DNA of 64,000 bases from Achromobacter pulmonis (GTDB taxonomy: Bacteria > Pseudomonadota > Gammaproteobacteria > Burkholderiales > Burkholderiaceae_B): contig NZ_CADIJV010000002.1 in NCBI RefSeq assembly GCF_902859765.1, forward strand, positions 303,558-367,557. The letters run 5' to 3'. Below are positions 51,225 to 60,911 of the stretch, one piece after another. Within the stretch, counting starts at the first letter, position 1; each line of letters begins with the position of its first letter. The position numbers and the translations under genes are program-made. A model generated the notes under the pieces. The model saw only the letters and a list, made by a program, of their open reading frames with translations, was not told where the DNA came from and made no database searches.

Positions 51225-54200
51225 TGCTCGCCTACGCCACGGATCTCGGGCCGGTACATATCTTCGGCCACGGTCGACGGCACCGCGTAGCGGCCCGGCG
51301 TCACGACCCGCACCAGGTAGAACACATCGACCTTGCCACGGCCCAGCGCGACCGCCGCGACATAGCGGTCATCGCGGAACTCGCGGTGCTTGATGTTGGG
51401 ATCGGACATCGCGTCGGCCACGCGGCGGCCGCCAATGCTCCAGTCCTGCATCTCGGGACTCTGCGACAGGTTCAGGTTCTCGACCTCGAAGCCGGCGGGC
51501 ACGCGGTCCACCAGCAGGCCGTCGGGAATGTTCTGGTTGGCGCTGGCCTGGACCCACACCACCAGCATGTCGCCCGTCTGCAGCGTGCCGCCATCCCAGG
51601 GCTTGCCGTCCGGACGATACCAGCCGCGCTTGAGCTTGATCACATCGCTGCGCGGCGCCGGCGCGGTGGTCGGGCTGCCCTGGATGTCGTACTCGACGAA
51701 GAGCGACTGGCTGCCGGTATTGACGAGCTGGGTGCCGGCCAGATCGGCCGCGCTCAGCGAAACGCTGCGGTCGGCCCTGCCGCCTTCGAGCGCCTTGCGC
51801 GCGCCGTTGATGGTCAACGTGGCCTGCCAGGGAGTGGACTTGTCGCCCCCGGCGGCACGCGCCGCCAGCAACAGGGCCATCTGTTCCTGGGTCGACAGGT
51901 ACGAACGGTTGCCCATGCGCGCGGCCAATTGCGTCATCAGGTTCTCGACACGGTCGTGATGCAGCCCGTACTGATTGGCCAGCGCATACGACAGCGCGTA
52001 GTCGCGCACGGCGCTGCCGTAGTCGCCGAGCCAGTCATCGTAATAGCTGTTGGCGCGGCGGGTGATGCCGTACTCGCGCGTCATGGCCTGGTCGAGCGCG
52101 CTCTTCATGCGCCCTTCGTCGCCCATCAGCTTGAACGCCGCGGCCAGCTGGATCAGGGGCAGCGGCGAACGCGCGCGGTCCTGGTAGTTGTCGAACAGCT
52201 GGCGCACCGTCGACAGCGGCGCCTTCTTGTCGCGCGCCAGCGCCAGGGCGGCCGTGGCCAGGCCGGCGAAGCGGCGATGGTCTTCACGCAGCACACTCAT
52301 GCCGCTGCTGTCCAGGCGGCCCGACTCGAAGTCGCGCTTCAGATTGGCCGACCAGGTGCCGAACGAACCGCTGCTCTGCTGCACCTGCTCCAGCAGCCAC
52401 TGGCGCGAACGATCCAGCGAGGCTTCGGGAATCGCGAAGCCCTTGTCGCGCGCATCCTGCATGAAGCCCACGGCGTAGGCCGTCAGCCACACATCGCGCG
52501 CCGACGAACTGCTCCACAGGTTGTAGGAGCCGGCCGCGTTGCGCATGCCCGACAGCCGGCCGAGGGCGCCCGCGACCTTGGCCTCGCGCTCGGCCTGGGT
52601 GCGCGGCTTCAGACCAAACTGCTTGGCCGCTTCCTCGTCGATCAGCACCCACGGCAGCGTCGCGCTGATGGTCTGCTCGGTGCAGCCGTAGGGGTAGTTG
52701 AGCAGGCCTTCGACCACGCGGTTGACGTTGATCGGCGGACGGTTCGAAACCGTCATGCTGACCGTGGTCGAGTCCGGGTAGTACGACGCCACCCACGACG
52801 CCTGCGGCGTGTTGGACTCGCCCGGGTTCAGGCGCAGGCGGCGCACCTGGCGCTCGGCCGCGTAGGCCGGCTGCACCTGCAGCACCGATTCACGCACGAT
52901 ATGGATCGGCTTGGCGCCGCCCTGCCCGTCCACGGTCAGGCGCATCAGGCCCAGGCCATACGAGCCGGTGGTGCTGGCGGTAAAGCGCAGCGTAGTGCGC
53001 TGCTTGTCCTTGAGCGTTACGGTGCGGGTGCCGTCGACGATGCCGACCGGATCCAGCGCTTCCAGCTTGACCGTCACCTTCTGGTCGGCGCCGCTCAGGT
53101 TGGTCACGTCCAGCGCGATCGCGGCCTGGTCGCCCGGAGTGATGAAGCGCGGCGTGTTCAGCTCGGCCACGATCGGCGCCGCCACCACCATTTCGGCGTC
53201 GGTGCTGCCGAAGTTGTCGGCGGTGAACGCGACCGCCATCAGGCGCAGCGTGCCGTTGAAGTCCGGCAGGTCCAGCGGGATGTCGGCCTCGCCCTTGTCA
53301 TTGAGCTTGACCGGCCCCGAGAACAGGTCGACCAGCTTGACCTTCTTGGGCAGGCTCTTGCTGTCGCCGCGCATGGCGGCATCGCCGCCCCACTTCAGCT
53401 TGCCCTTGGTGCCGTCCATCTTCTCGATCAGCTTGCCGTACATGTCCAGCAATTCGGGCGCGTAGCGGTGCTTGCCGAAGAAGAAGTCGAGCGGATCGGG
53501 CGTGCGGTACTGGTTGATGTTGAGAATGCCGACGTCGACCGCCGACAGCGTCACCATGGCCTGCTTGCCCTGGGCGCCGTCGACCTTCACGCGAACGGTG
53601 GTCTTGGTCTCGGGTTCGGTCTTGGCGGCGGCCGTCAGCTTGACGTCGAGCTTGCGGTCGACGCTGGCGATCGGCAGGAACGTCAGGCCCAGCGCGCGCG
53701 CCGGGGTCACGCGATCACCTTCGCTGCCAGGGCGGAATACCGCCGCGGCCACGTACAGGTCATGGCGCTTCCAGCTCTTGTCGATCGGAATTTCGACTTG
53801 CGTGCCGGTCGCCTTCACGGCCACCCAGGTCGACCACAGCATGCGGTCGCCCTCGACGGTGATCAGGGCCTGGCCGTCGTGCGGCGGCGTCAGGGTCAGC
53901 TTGACGCTGTCGCCCGGCTTGGCCGGCACGCCTTCGAGCTTCATCTGCACGCGGTCGGGGCGGTTGCCCATGGCGTCGGCATCCTGGGCATCCCAGCCCG
54001 CGTAGAAACGGTAGCGCAGGGTCTCGCCCGTCTCGGGATCGGCGATTTCCAGGCGGTAGCGGCCCCACTTGACCGGCACCGTGAACTGGCCGCGGTCCTT
54101 CAGCGCGATCTCGCGCGAGTCGAGCAGTTCCTCGGTTTCGGTGTAGCCGCTGTTCCAGCCGCGCTGGTCGTCGAAGCGCCAGTAATATTGGCGTTCCTCG

Positions 54201-56398
54201 CGATACAGGCGCATCTGCGCCTGCGCCAGCGGCGCGATCTTGCCCTGCGCATCCACGCGCAGCACTTCGAATGCGGCCGGGGAGCCTTCGCGCGCCACAT
54301 CGCCGTCGAACTGCGGACGCACGGCGATCAGTTTGTCAGCGGGCCAGACGCTGCGCTCGATCGAACGCACCACCGGGCGGCCGCCCGATTCCAGCAGACT
54401 GGCCGATACCCGCACTTTCATGGGCGAGTGGGTGCCCTCGGTGCGCGGTTCGACCTCCAACTGCGCGGCGCCGGTCGAATCCAGCGCGGCTTCCGGCAGC
54501 TCTTCGAAATGGCGGCGCGAATCGTCGGCCACGTCGCCGAAGATGAAACCGGGCCATTGCTGCGGCAATGCATAGCGGTCGCGCTTGACCTGGAAACTGG
54601 ACAGCAGGCGGTTGCCGGCGGCCGGCGCGCCATACAGGTAGTCGCCCTGCACATCGATCGTCAGGGTCTCGTTCGGCGACAGCACTTCCTGGTCGGACGT
54701 CAGCGCCATCTTCATGCGCTCGGGCAGGAATTCCTCGACCTGGAACTTCCACGAGGCGTCCGGCGCGCGCGATGCCGGGTCAACGCGCAGTTCCAGCATC
54801 CAGGCGCCGGTCTGGGCGTCGGGCGGCAGGTCGATGGCGCGCTCGACATAGCCTTGCATGTCCTTGGCCGGCTGCCACAGGTTGGTCGAAACCACGCGGC
54901 CGTCGGGACGCTTGATGGTGGCAGTCAACGGCGAAGCCGGCATCACGCGGCCGTCGAGGTCGCGCGGCAATACCGACACATGGAAGGTTTCGCCGGGGCG
55001 GTAGAGGTTGCGGCCGGCGTAGACGAACAGATTGTTGGGGCGGGAGATATGGCCGCCGATATCGAATTCGGACAGGTCCAGCGCCGGTTCGGCCAGCGCC
55101 AGCACGGTCATTTCCTTGTCGCGCGAGGCGCGGATGACACGGGCGTTGGTGAAACTGCCGTCGAAGCGCACGTGGCCCTGGGCATCCGCCTGGGCCTTGG
55201 CCAGCGTCTTACCGGCGCCGTCCACCAGCTCGAACAGCGCGCCGGAAATCGCCTGGCCGCTCTTGAGCGACACCGAGTAGGCCTCGATGCGGTCGCTGTA
55301 GCGGCGGGCGTGCAGACCGATATCGCTGACATAGAAATAAGTAACCTGGTACTCATAGCGGAAACGGCCGGGCTGGCTCATCACCGCGACGTAGATGCCG
55401 GGTTCCTGCAGTTCCTTGATGCCTTCGACCGGCAGGAAAGTGACGTGGCGGCGGTTGGGCTTGTCGTCCGTCAGGAAACGGCCCTGGTAGACGCTGGTGG
55501 TCAGCGTGTTCAGGCGATCCAGGTCCCAGTTGCTGACCGAGCCCTTCAGGCTGCGATTGCCGGAATAGCGCCAGCTGTCTTCGTCGTAGCCGCCGGACTC
55601 GTCATCCTCCGATGTGGCGCTGTTGCGGCCGATCCCCAGCACCGTTTCGAACAGTTCCGGCACGCGCTCGGGAGCCACGCGCAGGAACTGCACGTCGACT
55701 TCGGGCATGTTGACGGTCGCCACCGGCAGGCCGCCATTCTGCCCGGCCGGCAGCACCACGCCGCGGCTGGCGAAATAGAACGAGGGCGGCATGGCGTCGG
55801 TGGTCACGGCACAATGCGAAGCGGTGGCCAGCACCCCCTTGTCGCCGGCGCCGGGCAAGCCCGCGCGTACCGCAATGGCGTACGAGCGCTGCGGCTGGAC
55901 ATAAGGGAAATACACCATGCGCGGATTCGATCCGACCACCCAGCTTCCCTGGATGACCTTGCCTTTGGGCGCGGCATCGCCCGGCTTGACCGATGCCGGC
56001 TGGTCGCCATTTTGGGCGGCCTGCTCGTTGTCACGGTCGGGTTTTCCCGAGGCCGCACCGGTGTCGATCACCTGCAGGAATTTGTTCAGGTCGGCCTTGG
56101 CATCGACCGGCTGGGTGAAAGTGACCGCGAGCGACAGCGCGTCGTTGTACTGGCGCGGCTGGCAATTGAGCGCGGCGAACGGATCGGCCGACCCGACCGT
56201 GGCCGTGGCGGGCAAGGCCTGCGGCTTGGCATCGCCCGCCGCGGCAGCGGGCGCCGCTGCCGGCGCGCTGGCCACCGGTGGCGCACCAGGCGCGGCCGAC
56301 TCGCCGCCCTTGCCCATCCACCACCCCACGCCCAGGGCGCCGGCCACCACGATTGCGCCGGCGACCGCCAGCCAGGTCTTGCTGTTCTTTCCACTCAC
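51176..56398 (-). CDS. Bacterial alpha-2-macroglobulin (YfhM/MagD-like)
   Basis: A 1740-residue periplasmic protease-trap protein. One N-terminal membrane helix (residues about 9-28, WLAVAGAIVVAGALGVGWWM) is followed by an Ala/Pro linker; there is no lipobox cysteine, so it is a membrane-anchored rather than lipid-anchored form. Macroglobulin domains include YSVSLKSGQAISGALFELVD and NLYRPGETFHVSVLPRD. The thioester motif CTEQ starts at Cys1239 (YPYGCTEQ), so the bait-and-trap chemistry appears intact. Paired with pbpC, it probably protects the envelope from host or competitor proteases. The huge antisense frame opposite it is a shadow. Confidence 0.92.
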   Translation of the reverse strand: MSGKNSKTWLAVAGAIVVAGALGVGWWMGKGGESAAPGAPPVASAPAAAPAAAAGDAKPQALPATATVGSADPFAALNCQPRQYNDALSLAVTFTQPVDAKADLNKFLQVIDTGAASGKPDRDNEQAAQNGDQPASVKPGDAAPKGKVIQGSWVVGSNPRMVYFPYVQPQRSYAIAVRAGLPGAGDKGVLATASHCAVTTDAMPPSFYFASRGVVLPAGQNGGLPVATVNMPEVDVQFLRVAPERVPELFETVLGIGRNSATSEDDESGGYDEDSWRYSGNRSLKGSVSNWDLDRLNTLTTSVYQGRFLTDDKPNRRHVTFLPVEGIKELQEPGIYVAVMSQPGRFRYEYQVTYFYVSDIGLHARRYSDRIEAYSVSLKSGQAISGALFELVDGAGKTLAKAQADAQGHVRFDGSFTNARVIRASRDKEMTVLALAEPALDLSEFDIGGHISRPNNLFVYAGRNLYRPGETFHVSVLPRDLDGRVMPASPLTATIKRPDGRVVSTNLWQPAKDMQGYVERAIDLPPDAQTGAWMLELRVDPASRAPDASWKFQVEEFLPERMKMALTSDQEVLSPNETLTIDVQGDYLYGAPAAGNRLLSSFQVKRDRYALPQQWPGFIFGDVADDSRRHFEELPEAALDSTGAAQLEVEPRTEGTHSPMKVRVSASLLESGGRPVVRSIERSVWPADKLIAVRPQFDGDVAREGSPAAFEVLRVDAQGKIAPLAQAQMRLYREERQYYWRFDDQRGWNSGYTETEELLDSREIALKDRGQFTVPVKWGRYRLEIADPETGETLRYRFYAGWDAQDADAMGNRPDRVQMKLEGVPAKPGDSVKLTLTPPHDGQALITVEGDRMLWSTWVAVKATGTQVEIPIDKSWKRHDLYVAAAVFRPGSEGDRVTPARALGLTFLPIASVDRKLDVKLTAAAKTEPETKTTVRVKVDGAQGKQAMVTLSAVDVGILNINQYRTPDPLDFFFGKHRYAPELLDMYGKLIEKMDGTKGKLKWGGDAAMRGDSKSLPKKVKLVDLFSGPVKLNDKGEADIPLDLPDFNGTLRLMAVAFTADNFGSTDAEMVVAAPIVAELNTPRFITPGDQAAIALDVTNLSGADQKVTVKLEALDPVGIVDGTRTVTLKDKQRTTLRFTASTTGSYGLGLMRLTVDGQGGAKPIHIVRESVLQVQPAYAAERQVRRLRLNPGESNTPQASWVASYYPDSTTVSMTVSNRPPINVNRVVEGLLNYPYGCTEQTISATLPWVLIDEEAAKQFGLKPRTQAEREAKVAGALGRLSGMRNAAGSYNLWSSSSARDVWLTAYAVGFMQDARDKGFAIPEASLDRSRQWLLEQVQQSSGSFGTWSANLKRDFESGRLDSSGMSVLREDHRRFAGLATAALALARDKKAPLSTVRQLFDNYQDRARSPLPLIQLAAAFKLMGDEGRMKSALDQAMTREYGITRRANSYYDDWLGDYGSAVRDYALSYALANQYGLHHDRVENLMTQLAARMGNRSYLSTQEQMALLLAARAAGGDKSTPWQATLTINGARKALEGGRADRSVSLSAADLAGTQLVNTGSQSLFVEYDIQGSPTTAPAPRSDVIKLKRGWYRPDGKPWDGGTLQTGDMLVVWVQASANQNIPDGLLVDRVPAGFEVENLNLSQSPEMQDWSIGGRRVADAMSDPNIKHREFRDDRYVAAVALGRGKVDVFYLVRVVTPGRYAVPSTVAEDMYRPEIRGVGEQWSTVEIRDRSAKQRP

Positions 56399-56547
56399 GG
56401 CAAACCTCCCCGCCTACTCGAATGCGATGCTCCTTTGCGGCGGAGCTGCCGACCTGATTTTTCCGCGCGCTTCCCGGTGCGCGGTTCCTGCTTTGTGACC
56501 CGGTGCGGCAGCGCCCCGCCTGTCGCGGCGGCGCGGGGCCTGCGGGT
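56399..56547. other. Spacer between clpS and the macroglobulin gene
   Basis: About 150 bp. No hairpin terminator with T-run is evident, so clpS read-through into the macroglobulin-pbpC pair is possible. Confidence 0.4.
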
Positions 56548-56862
56548 TCAGACTGGTTCCATCACGCATTGCAGCGGATGCTGGCGCGCCCGCGCATACT
56601 GCGCCACCTGGGCAATCCGGGTGGCGGCCAGGTCGCGCGGATAAACGCCGCAGACACCACGGCCTTCGTGATGCACCTGCAACATGATGCGCGTGGCTTC
56701 TTCGTGATTCTTGTTGAAGAACTTCTGCAGCACCTTCACGACAAACTCCATCGGGGTGTAGTCGTCATTGAGCAGCAAAACCTGGTACATCGGCGGCGGC
56801 GCAACGCGGGCCGGCGCCTTTTCGACGACCAAATCATGCTGGGTATCCAAGGTAGAACTCAT
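56548..56862 (-). CDS. clpS: ClpS adaptor protein
   Basis: A 104-residue N-end-rule adaptor that delivers substrates to ClpA. Core motifs: [20 protein letters not shown] (DDYTPM), [20 protein letters not shown] and [15 protein letters not shown]. The length is normal. It is divergent from the cold-shock gene, and unlike the usual clpS-clpA pair it is separated from clpA by two large genes in the same direction. Confidence 0.95.
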   Translation of the reverse strand: MSSTLDTQHDLVVEKAPARVAPPPMYQVLLLNDDYTPMEFVVKVLQKFFNKNHEEATRIMLQVHHEGRGVCGVYPRDLAATRIAQVAQYARARQHPLQCVMEPV

Positions 56863-57088
56863 AGGGCGGCTATTCTATTTAATCAGGGGACGACCTGCAT
56901 GTAACTTACGCAAAATTACACGTAGAAATGCGTAGTTTCCATACTTGACTCCGCAAAGAAAAGCGGCGCATTATCCACGCATTCTGGGGTTTTCAATTCA
57001 CCGAAAACCTGCCAGGAAGCCGGAGGGGGGACAGGGGTCTAGGCCGCGATGCCCTTCTGTCAACATACGATTCAATGAGGCAGTCCGC

Positions 57089-57334
57089 ATGTCTGATACG
57101 ACCGCAACCGCCGTCCAAGGGGACAATCCCAAATCGACGGGCACCGTCAAATGGTTCAACGATGCAAAGGGGTTCGGCTTCATTACGCCCGACGATGGCG
57201 GTGAAGATCTGTTCGCCCACTTCTCGTCCATCCAGATGAATGGTTTTAAAACCCTGAAGGAAGGCCAGAAAGTGGCTTTCGAGATTATTCAGGGGCCCAA
57301 AGGCAAACAGGCGCTCAATATCACTGCTGCCTGA
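57089..57334 (+). CDS. CspA-family cold-shock protein
   Basis: An 81-residue single CSD protein. The RNA-binding motifs are [20 protein letters not shown] (RNP1, KGFGFI) and DLFAHFSSI (RNP2-like). A 17-residue N-terminal extension ([16 protein letters not shown]) precedes the CSD, longer than in classic CspA. ATG at 57089 follows GAGG. A long 5' region upstream (from about 56940) could be a thermosensitive leader. It ends in a strong terminator. Probable role: RNA chaperone. Confidence 0.93.
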   Translation: MSDTTATAVQGDNPKSTGTVKWFNDAKGFGFITPDDGGEDLFAHFSSIQMNGFKTLKEGQKVAFEIIQGPKGKQALNITAA

Positions 57335-57374
57335 GTTACCCTTTACAGCGCAACGGTAAGGTTGCGCCATTATC

Positions 57375-57402
57375 AGGCGGGGCTTTCGAGCCCCGCCTTG
57401 TT
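57375..57402 (+). terminator. Intrinsic terminator of the cold-shock gene
   Basis: AGGCGGGGCT (57375-57384), loop TTCG, AGCCCCGCCT (57389-57398), followed by TGTTATTTTC. Confidence 0.88.
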
Positions 57403-57435
57403 ATTTTCTTATTACTGCGATTATCGCGTGTGGTT

Positions 57436-57948
57436 ATGCTGAAGAATGCTGTGTTGTTTCGGGTAGGTCGTGCGTTGTCCAAGACGGCGTTCATTCAGGC
57501 GGCAACGCGCAAGGCGGCCGTGGCACTGCTGGGCGCGGCCACATTGGCCCTGCCGCTGGCCGCCCACGCGCAGAGCGGTCCGCAGCCTCCCCTGCCCACC
57601 ACGCAACTGGCTGCCGGCATCCATATTATCCGCGCAGAGGTGGCCAATACGGAAGCCACCCGCCGCGTCGGCCTCATGTTCCGCAAGGAACTGAGCGGCA
57701 ACGACGGCATGCTGTTCGTGTTCGAACAGCCCGACCTGCAGTGCTTCTGGATGCATAACACCCTGCTGCCGCTGTCGATCGCCTTTATCGCCGACGACGG
57801 CACCATCGTCAACATCGAGGACATGGCGCCGCAGAGCGACGACACTCATTGCTCCAAGAAACCGGTGCGCTACGCGCTGGAAATGGCGCAAGGTTGGTAC
57901 GAAGACCACGGCATGAAGGCCGGGCGCAAGATCGACGGCTTGCCCTGA
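57436..57948 (+). CDS. DUF192 exported protein
   Basis: A 170-residue protein with an N-terminal signal-like segment (AAVALLGAATLALPLAAHAQ, cleavage after AHA around residue 45). A DUF192 domain follows: RRVGLMFRKELSGNDGMLFVF, CFWMHNTLLPLSIAFIADDG, then YALEMAQGWYEDHGMKAG. The family is small and exported or cytoplasmic with unknown function. A GTG at 57430 is an alternative start two codons earlier. It is downstream of the cold-shock gene but separated by its terminator. Confidence 0.88.
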   Translation: MLKNAVLFRVGRALSKTAFIQAATRKAAVALLGAATLALPLAAHAQSGPQPPLPTTQLAAGIHIIRAEVANTEATRRVGLMFRKELSGNDGMLFVFEQPDLQCFWMHNTLLPLSIAFIADDGTIVNIEDMAPQSDDTHCSKKPVRYALEMAQGWYEDHGMKAGRKIDGLP

Positions 57949-57978
57949 AACCGCCGGCCGCGCTGGCGGCGCCATGAG

Positions 57979-58004
57979 AAAGGGAGCCTGCGGGCTCCCT
58001 TTTG
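57979..58004 (+). terminator. Intrinsic terminator of the DUF192 gene
   Basis: AAAGGGAGCC (57979-57988), loop TGCG, GGCTCCCTTT (57993-58002), then TTGC. It also lies near the end of the convergent pcaF gene. Confidence 0.8.
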
Positions 58005-58068
58005 CTTGGCCATCCGGCAGGCCGGCCTGGCGCCGCGCGTCGCGGCCCCGGCCGGAGCCGCGTGAAAA

Positions 58069-59274
58069 TCAGACGCGCTCGATGATCAGGGCAATGCCCT
58101 GGCCCACGCCGATGCACATGGTGCACAGGGCGTAGCGGCCGCCGGTGCGATGCAACTGGTTGATCGCGGTGGTCGCCAGGCGCGCGCCGCTGGCGCCCAG
58201 CGGATGGCCCAGGGCGATGGCGCCGCCATTGGGGTTGACGCGCGGATCGTTGTCGGCAATGCCCAGCTGGCGCAGCACGGCCAGGCCCTGGGCGGCGAAC
58301 GCCTCGTTCAGCTCGATCACGTCCATCTGCTCCAGCGTCAGGCCGGTCTGGGCCAGCACCTTGCGGGTGGCGGGCGCCGGCCCGATGCCCATGATGCGCG
58401 GCGCAACGCCGGCAGTGGCCATGCCGACCACGCGGGCGCGCGGCGTCAGGCCATGGCGGGCGGCGCCCTTTTCGTCGGCCAGCAGCAACGCGGCGGCGCC
58501 GTCGTTGACGCCCGAGGCGTTGCCGGCCGTGACCGTACCGCCTTCACGCACCACGCCCTTGAGCTTGGCCAGCGCTTCGATGCTGGTTTCGCGCGGATGT
58601 TCGTCCTTGGACACGATGACCGGATCGCCCTTTTTCTGGGCGATGGAGACCGGCACGATCTCGGCATCGAAGAAGCCTTCCTTCTGGGCGCGCGCGGTCT
58701 TTTGCTGGCTGGCCAGGGCGAACAGGTCCTGGTCTTCGCGGTTGATCTTGAAATCGTCGGCGACGTTCTCGGCGGTTTCCGGCATGGAATCGACGCCGTA
58801 CTGGGCCTTCATGAGCTTGTTGATGAAGCGCCAGCCGATGGTGGTGTCGTAGATGGCGGCGCTGCGCGAGAAGGCGCTGTCGGCCTTGCCCATGACGAAC
58901 GGCGCGCGGCTCATGCTTTCAACGCCGCCGGCCAGCATCAGGCCGGCTTCACCCGCGCGGATGGCGCGGGCGGCGCTGCCGATGGCGTCCAGGCCGGAAC
59001 CGCACAGGCGGTTGACGGTGGCGCCGGGCACTTCGACCGGCAGGCCGGCCAGCAGCGTGGCCATGCGCGCAACGTTGCGGTTGTCTTCGCCGGCCTGGTT
59101 GGCGCAGCCCATGATGGCATCGTCCAGCTCTTCCCAGCGCACGCCGGGATTGCGCGCGACCAGCGCCTTGATGGCAACGGCCGCGAGGTCGTCGGGACGC
59201 ACAGGAGCCAGCGCGCCGCCGTAGCGGCCGAAGGGGGTGCGGATCGCGTCACAGATAAAGGCATGCACGGTCAT
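58069..59274 (-). CDS. pcaF: 3-oxoadipyl-CoA thiolase (acetyl-CoA C-acyltransferase)
   Basis: A 401-residue thiolase. N-terminus FICDAIRTPFGRYGGALAPV and MGCANQAGEDNRNVARMA are typical of the beta-ketoadipyl-CoA group. Catalytic residues: Cys90 (RLCGSGLDA), the His of GGAIALGHPLGASGAR, and the Cys of YALCTMCIGVGQGIA. The reaction splits 3-oxoadipyl-CoA into succinyl-CoA and acetyl-CoA, the last step of protocatechuate or phenylacetate breakdown. No other pca or paa gene is in the window, so assignment rests on sequence alone. Confidence 0.9.
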   Translation of the reverse strand: MTVHAFICDAIRTPFGRYGGALAPVRPDDLAAVAIKALVARNPGVRWEELDDAIMGCANQAGEDNRNVARMATLLAGLPVEVPGATVNRLCGSGLDAIGSAARAIRAGEAGLMLAGGVESMSRAPFVMGKADSAFSRSAAIYDTTIGWRFINKLMKAQYGVDSMPETAENVADDFKINREDQDLFALASQQKTARAQKEGFFDAEIVPVSIAQKKGDPVIVSKDEHPRETSIEALAKLKGVVREGGTVTAGNASGVNDGAAALLLADEKGAARHGLTPRARVVGMATAGVAPRIMGIGPAPATRKVLAQTGLTLEQMDVIELNEAFAAQGLAVLRQLGIADNDPRVNPNGGAIALGHPLGASGARLATTAINQLHRTGGRYALCTMCIGVGQGIALIIERV

Positions 59275-59415
59275 GGGATGCTCGGATCGAAGTGGGAAAA
59301 ATGGGATGCGGTCGATCTTAACGCACCGGATTTCGCGCCAAGTTGGTGCATCCCCAGGATGTCCGCAGCACGGACGCTGTCCAGCAGCTGTTCACTCACC
59401 GTACGCCATCCGCCC

Positions 59416-60822
59416 TTATGGCGCCGGCGTGCCGGCGCGGGCGGCCCGCCCGGCGCCGACGATGGCCTGGCGCCGGAAACGGCCGGCCGCCAGGTGATAG
59501 AACGGCTGCGGGCAGAACTGGCGCGACACGCCGGAGGACAGCAGCGAACCGACCAGCAGCCAGAACAGCATCGGCTGGCTGCCCGTCATTTCCATGACCA
59601 CCACGCTGGCCGTCAGCGGCGCCTGGGTGGCGGCGGCCAGAAACGCCGCCATCGACACCAGCACCAGCACGCGCTGGTCCACGCCTTCGCCGGCCAGCTC
59701 CCAGATGTGGTGGCCGATGCCGGCACCAGTGGTCAGCGCTGGCGTGAAGATCCCGCCAGGAATGCCGGCCCAGTAGGAGGCGACGGTCGCGGCCAGCTTG
59801 GCCAGGCCGAAGCCGGCGGGCAGCACGTGCTGGGTTTCGCCCGACAGCAGGTCGGCGGCCGCGCCGTAGCCCGTGCCATACACACTGCCGGCGGTGGCCA
59901 GGCCGATCACGGCCAGCACCAGGCCCATCGCGAACGCTGTCCAGATGGGATGCGCGCGCACCCAGGCGCGCCAGGACGCCGGCGCCATCGCTGCCGGCCC
60001 CTTGCCCAGCAGGCGCGCGAAGATGCCGCCCAGCGCGCCGTTGAGCGCGGCGCAGATCAGCACCCACCACAACATGCCGTGGGCCAGCGGCGCGCCGGCA
60101 AAGGCGCCGAAATAGGGATTGTTGCCCTGCACCGCAACCACCAGGAAGCCGGCCGCCAGCACGCCGATCAGCACCAGCCGCTGCCAGCGCAGCGCCGTGC
60201 CGCGCCCCAGTTCCTCGATGGCGAAGATGACGCCCGCCAGCGGCGCGTTGAAGGCCGCGGCCAGGCCGCCGGCGGCGCCAGCGGCGATCAGTTCATTGGC
60301 ATGGAAGCCACGCAGTTGCAACCCGCGGCGTTTCCAGAAATCGCCCCAGGCCAGCATGACGGCGGCGCCGACCTGGACCGATGGCCCTTCGCGCCCGATC
60401 GAGGCGCCAGCCAGCATGCCGAAGAATGCCAGGGGGATCTTCCACAGCACCTGGACCAGTGACACCAGGCTGCGCTGGCTTGGCCCAGGCGGCAGCGACA
60501 AGGCGCCGATGACCTGCGGGATGCCGCTGCCCGCGGCATTGGGCGCGAATCGCAAGGTGGCCCAGCGCAAGGCCGCCAGCGCGCAAGGCAACACCAGCAA
60601 CGCCAGCCAACCGGCGCGGCCGACCCACTCCCGATTCCATTCCAGCGCCAGGTCCGCCAGATAGGCGAATCCGAGCGAGACCAGCGCCACCAGCGCTGCG
60701 CCGCCCAGCAGCAGGGCCACGGGCAGGCTCTTGCGAGACAGGCGATTGGTTTGACGCGCCTTGCGGCGCAACAGATGACGGGAGCCGGTGGCGACACGGC
60801 GCAACGGAGTGGACAGGGGCAT
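59416..60822 (-). CDS. ClC-family chloride channel/antiporter
   Basis: A 468-residue voltage-gated-chloride-channel-family protein. Selectivity motifs are GSGIPQVIGAL (about residue 79), GREGPSVQVGAA (about 122, the GREGP motif) and GIPGGIFTPALTTGAGIG (about 350, GxFxP). About 12 hydrophobic helices. It lacks regulatory CBS domains. Bacterial members are mostly H+/Cl- exchangers or fluoride exporters; the GREGP glutamate argues for an exchanger. Stands alone. Confidence 0.9.
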   Translation of the reverse strand: MPLSTPLRRVATGSRHLLRRKARQTNRLSRKSLPVALLLGGAALVALVSLGFAYLADLALEWNREWVGRAGWLALLVLPCALAALRWATLRFAPNAAGSGIPQVIGALSLPPGPSQRSLVSLVQVLWKIPLAFFGMLAGASIGREGPSVQVGAAVMLAWGDFWKRRGLQLRGFHANELIAAGAAGGLAAAFNAPLAGVIFAIEELGRGTALRWQRLVLIGVLAAGFLVVAVQGNNPYFGAFAGAPLAHGMLWWVLICAALNGALGGIFARLLGKGPAAMAPASWRAWVRAHPIWTAFAMGLVLAVIGLATAGSVYGTGYGAAADLLSGETQHVLPAGFGLAKLAATVASYWAGIPGGIFTPALTTGAGIGHHIWELAGEGVDQRVLVLVSMAAFLAAATQAPLTASVVVMEMTGSQPMLFWLLVGSLLSSGVSRQFCPQPFYHLAAGRFRRQAIVGAGRAARAGTPAP

Positions 60823-60911
60823 GGGCGAGGTCGGGCGACAAGGGACGGAACCAGACGAGGCTACACCTTACCATCGCCGCCTGACGCGCAGCCCACAAAC
60901 TGCCGTCGTCC

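Noticed and set aside
50993-56644. A 1883-residue open frame on the plus strand
   Set aside because: It is exactly antisense to the macroglobulin and pbpC genes, is Arg/His/Gly-rich with no family signature, and arises from the high GC at third positions of the real gene.
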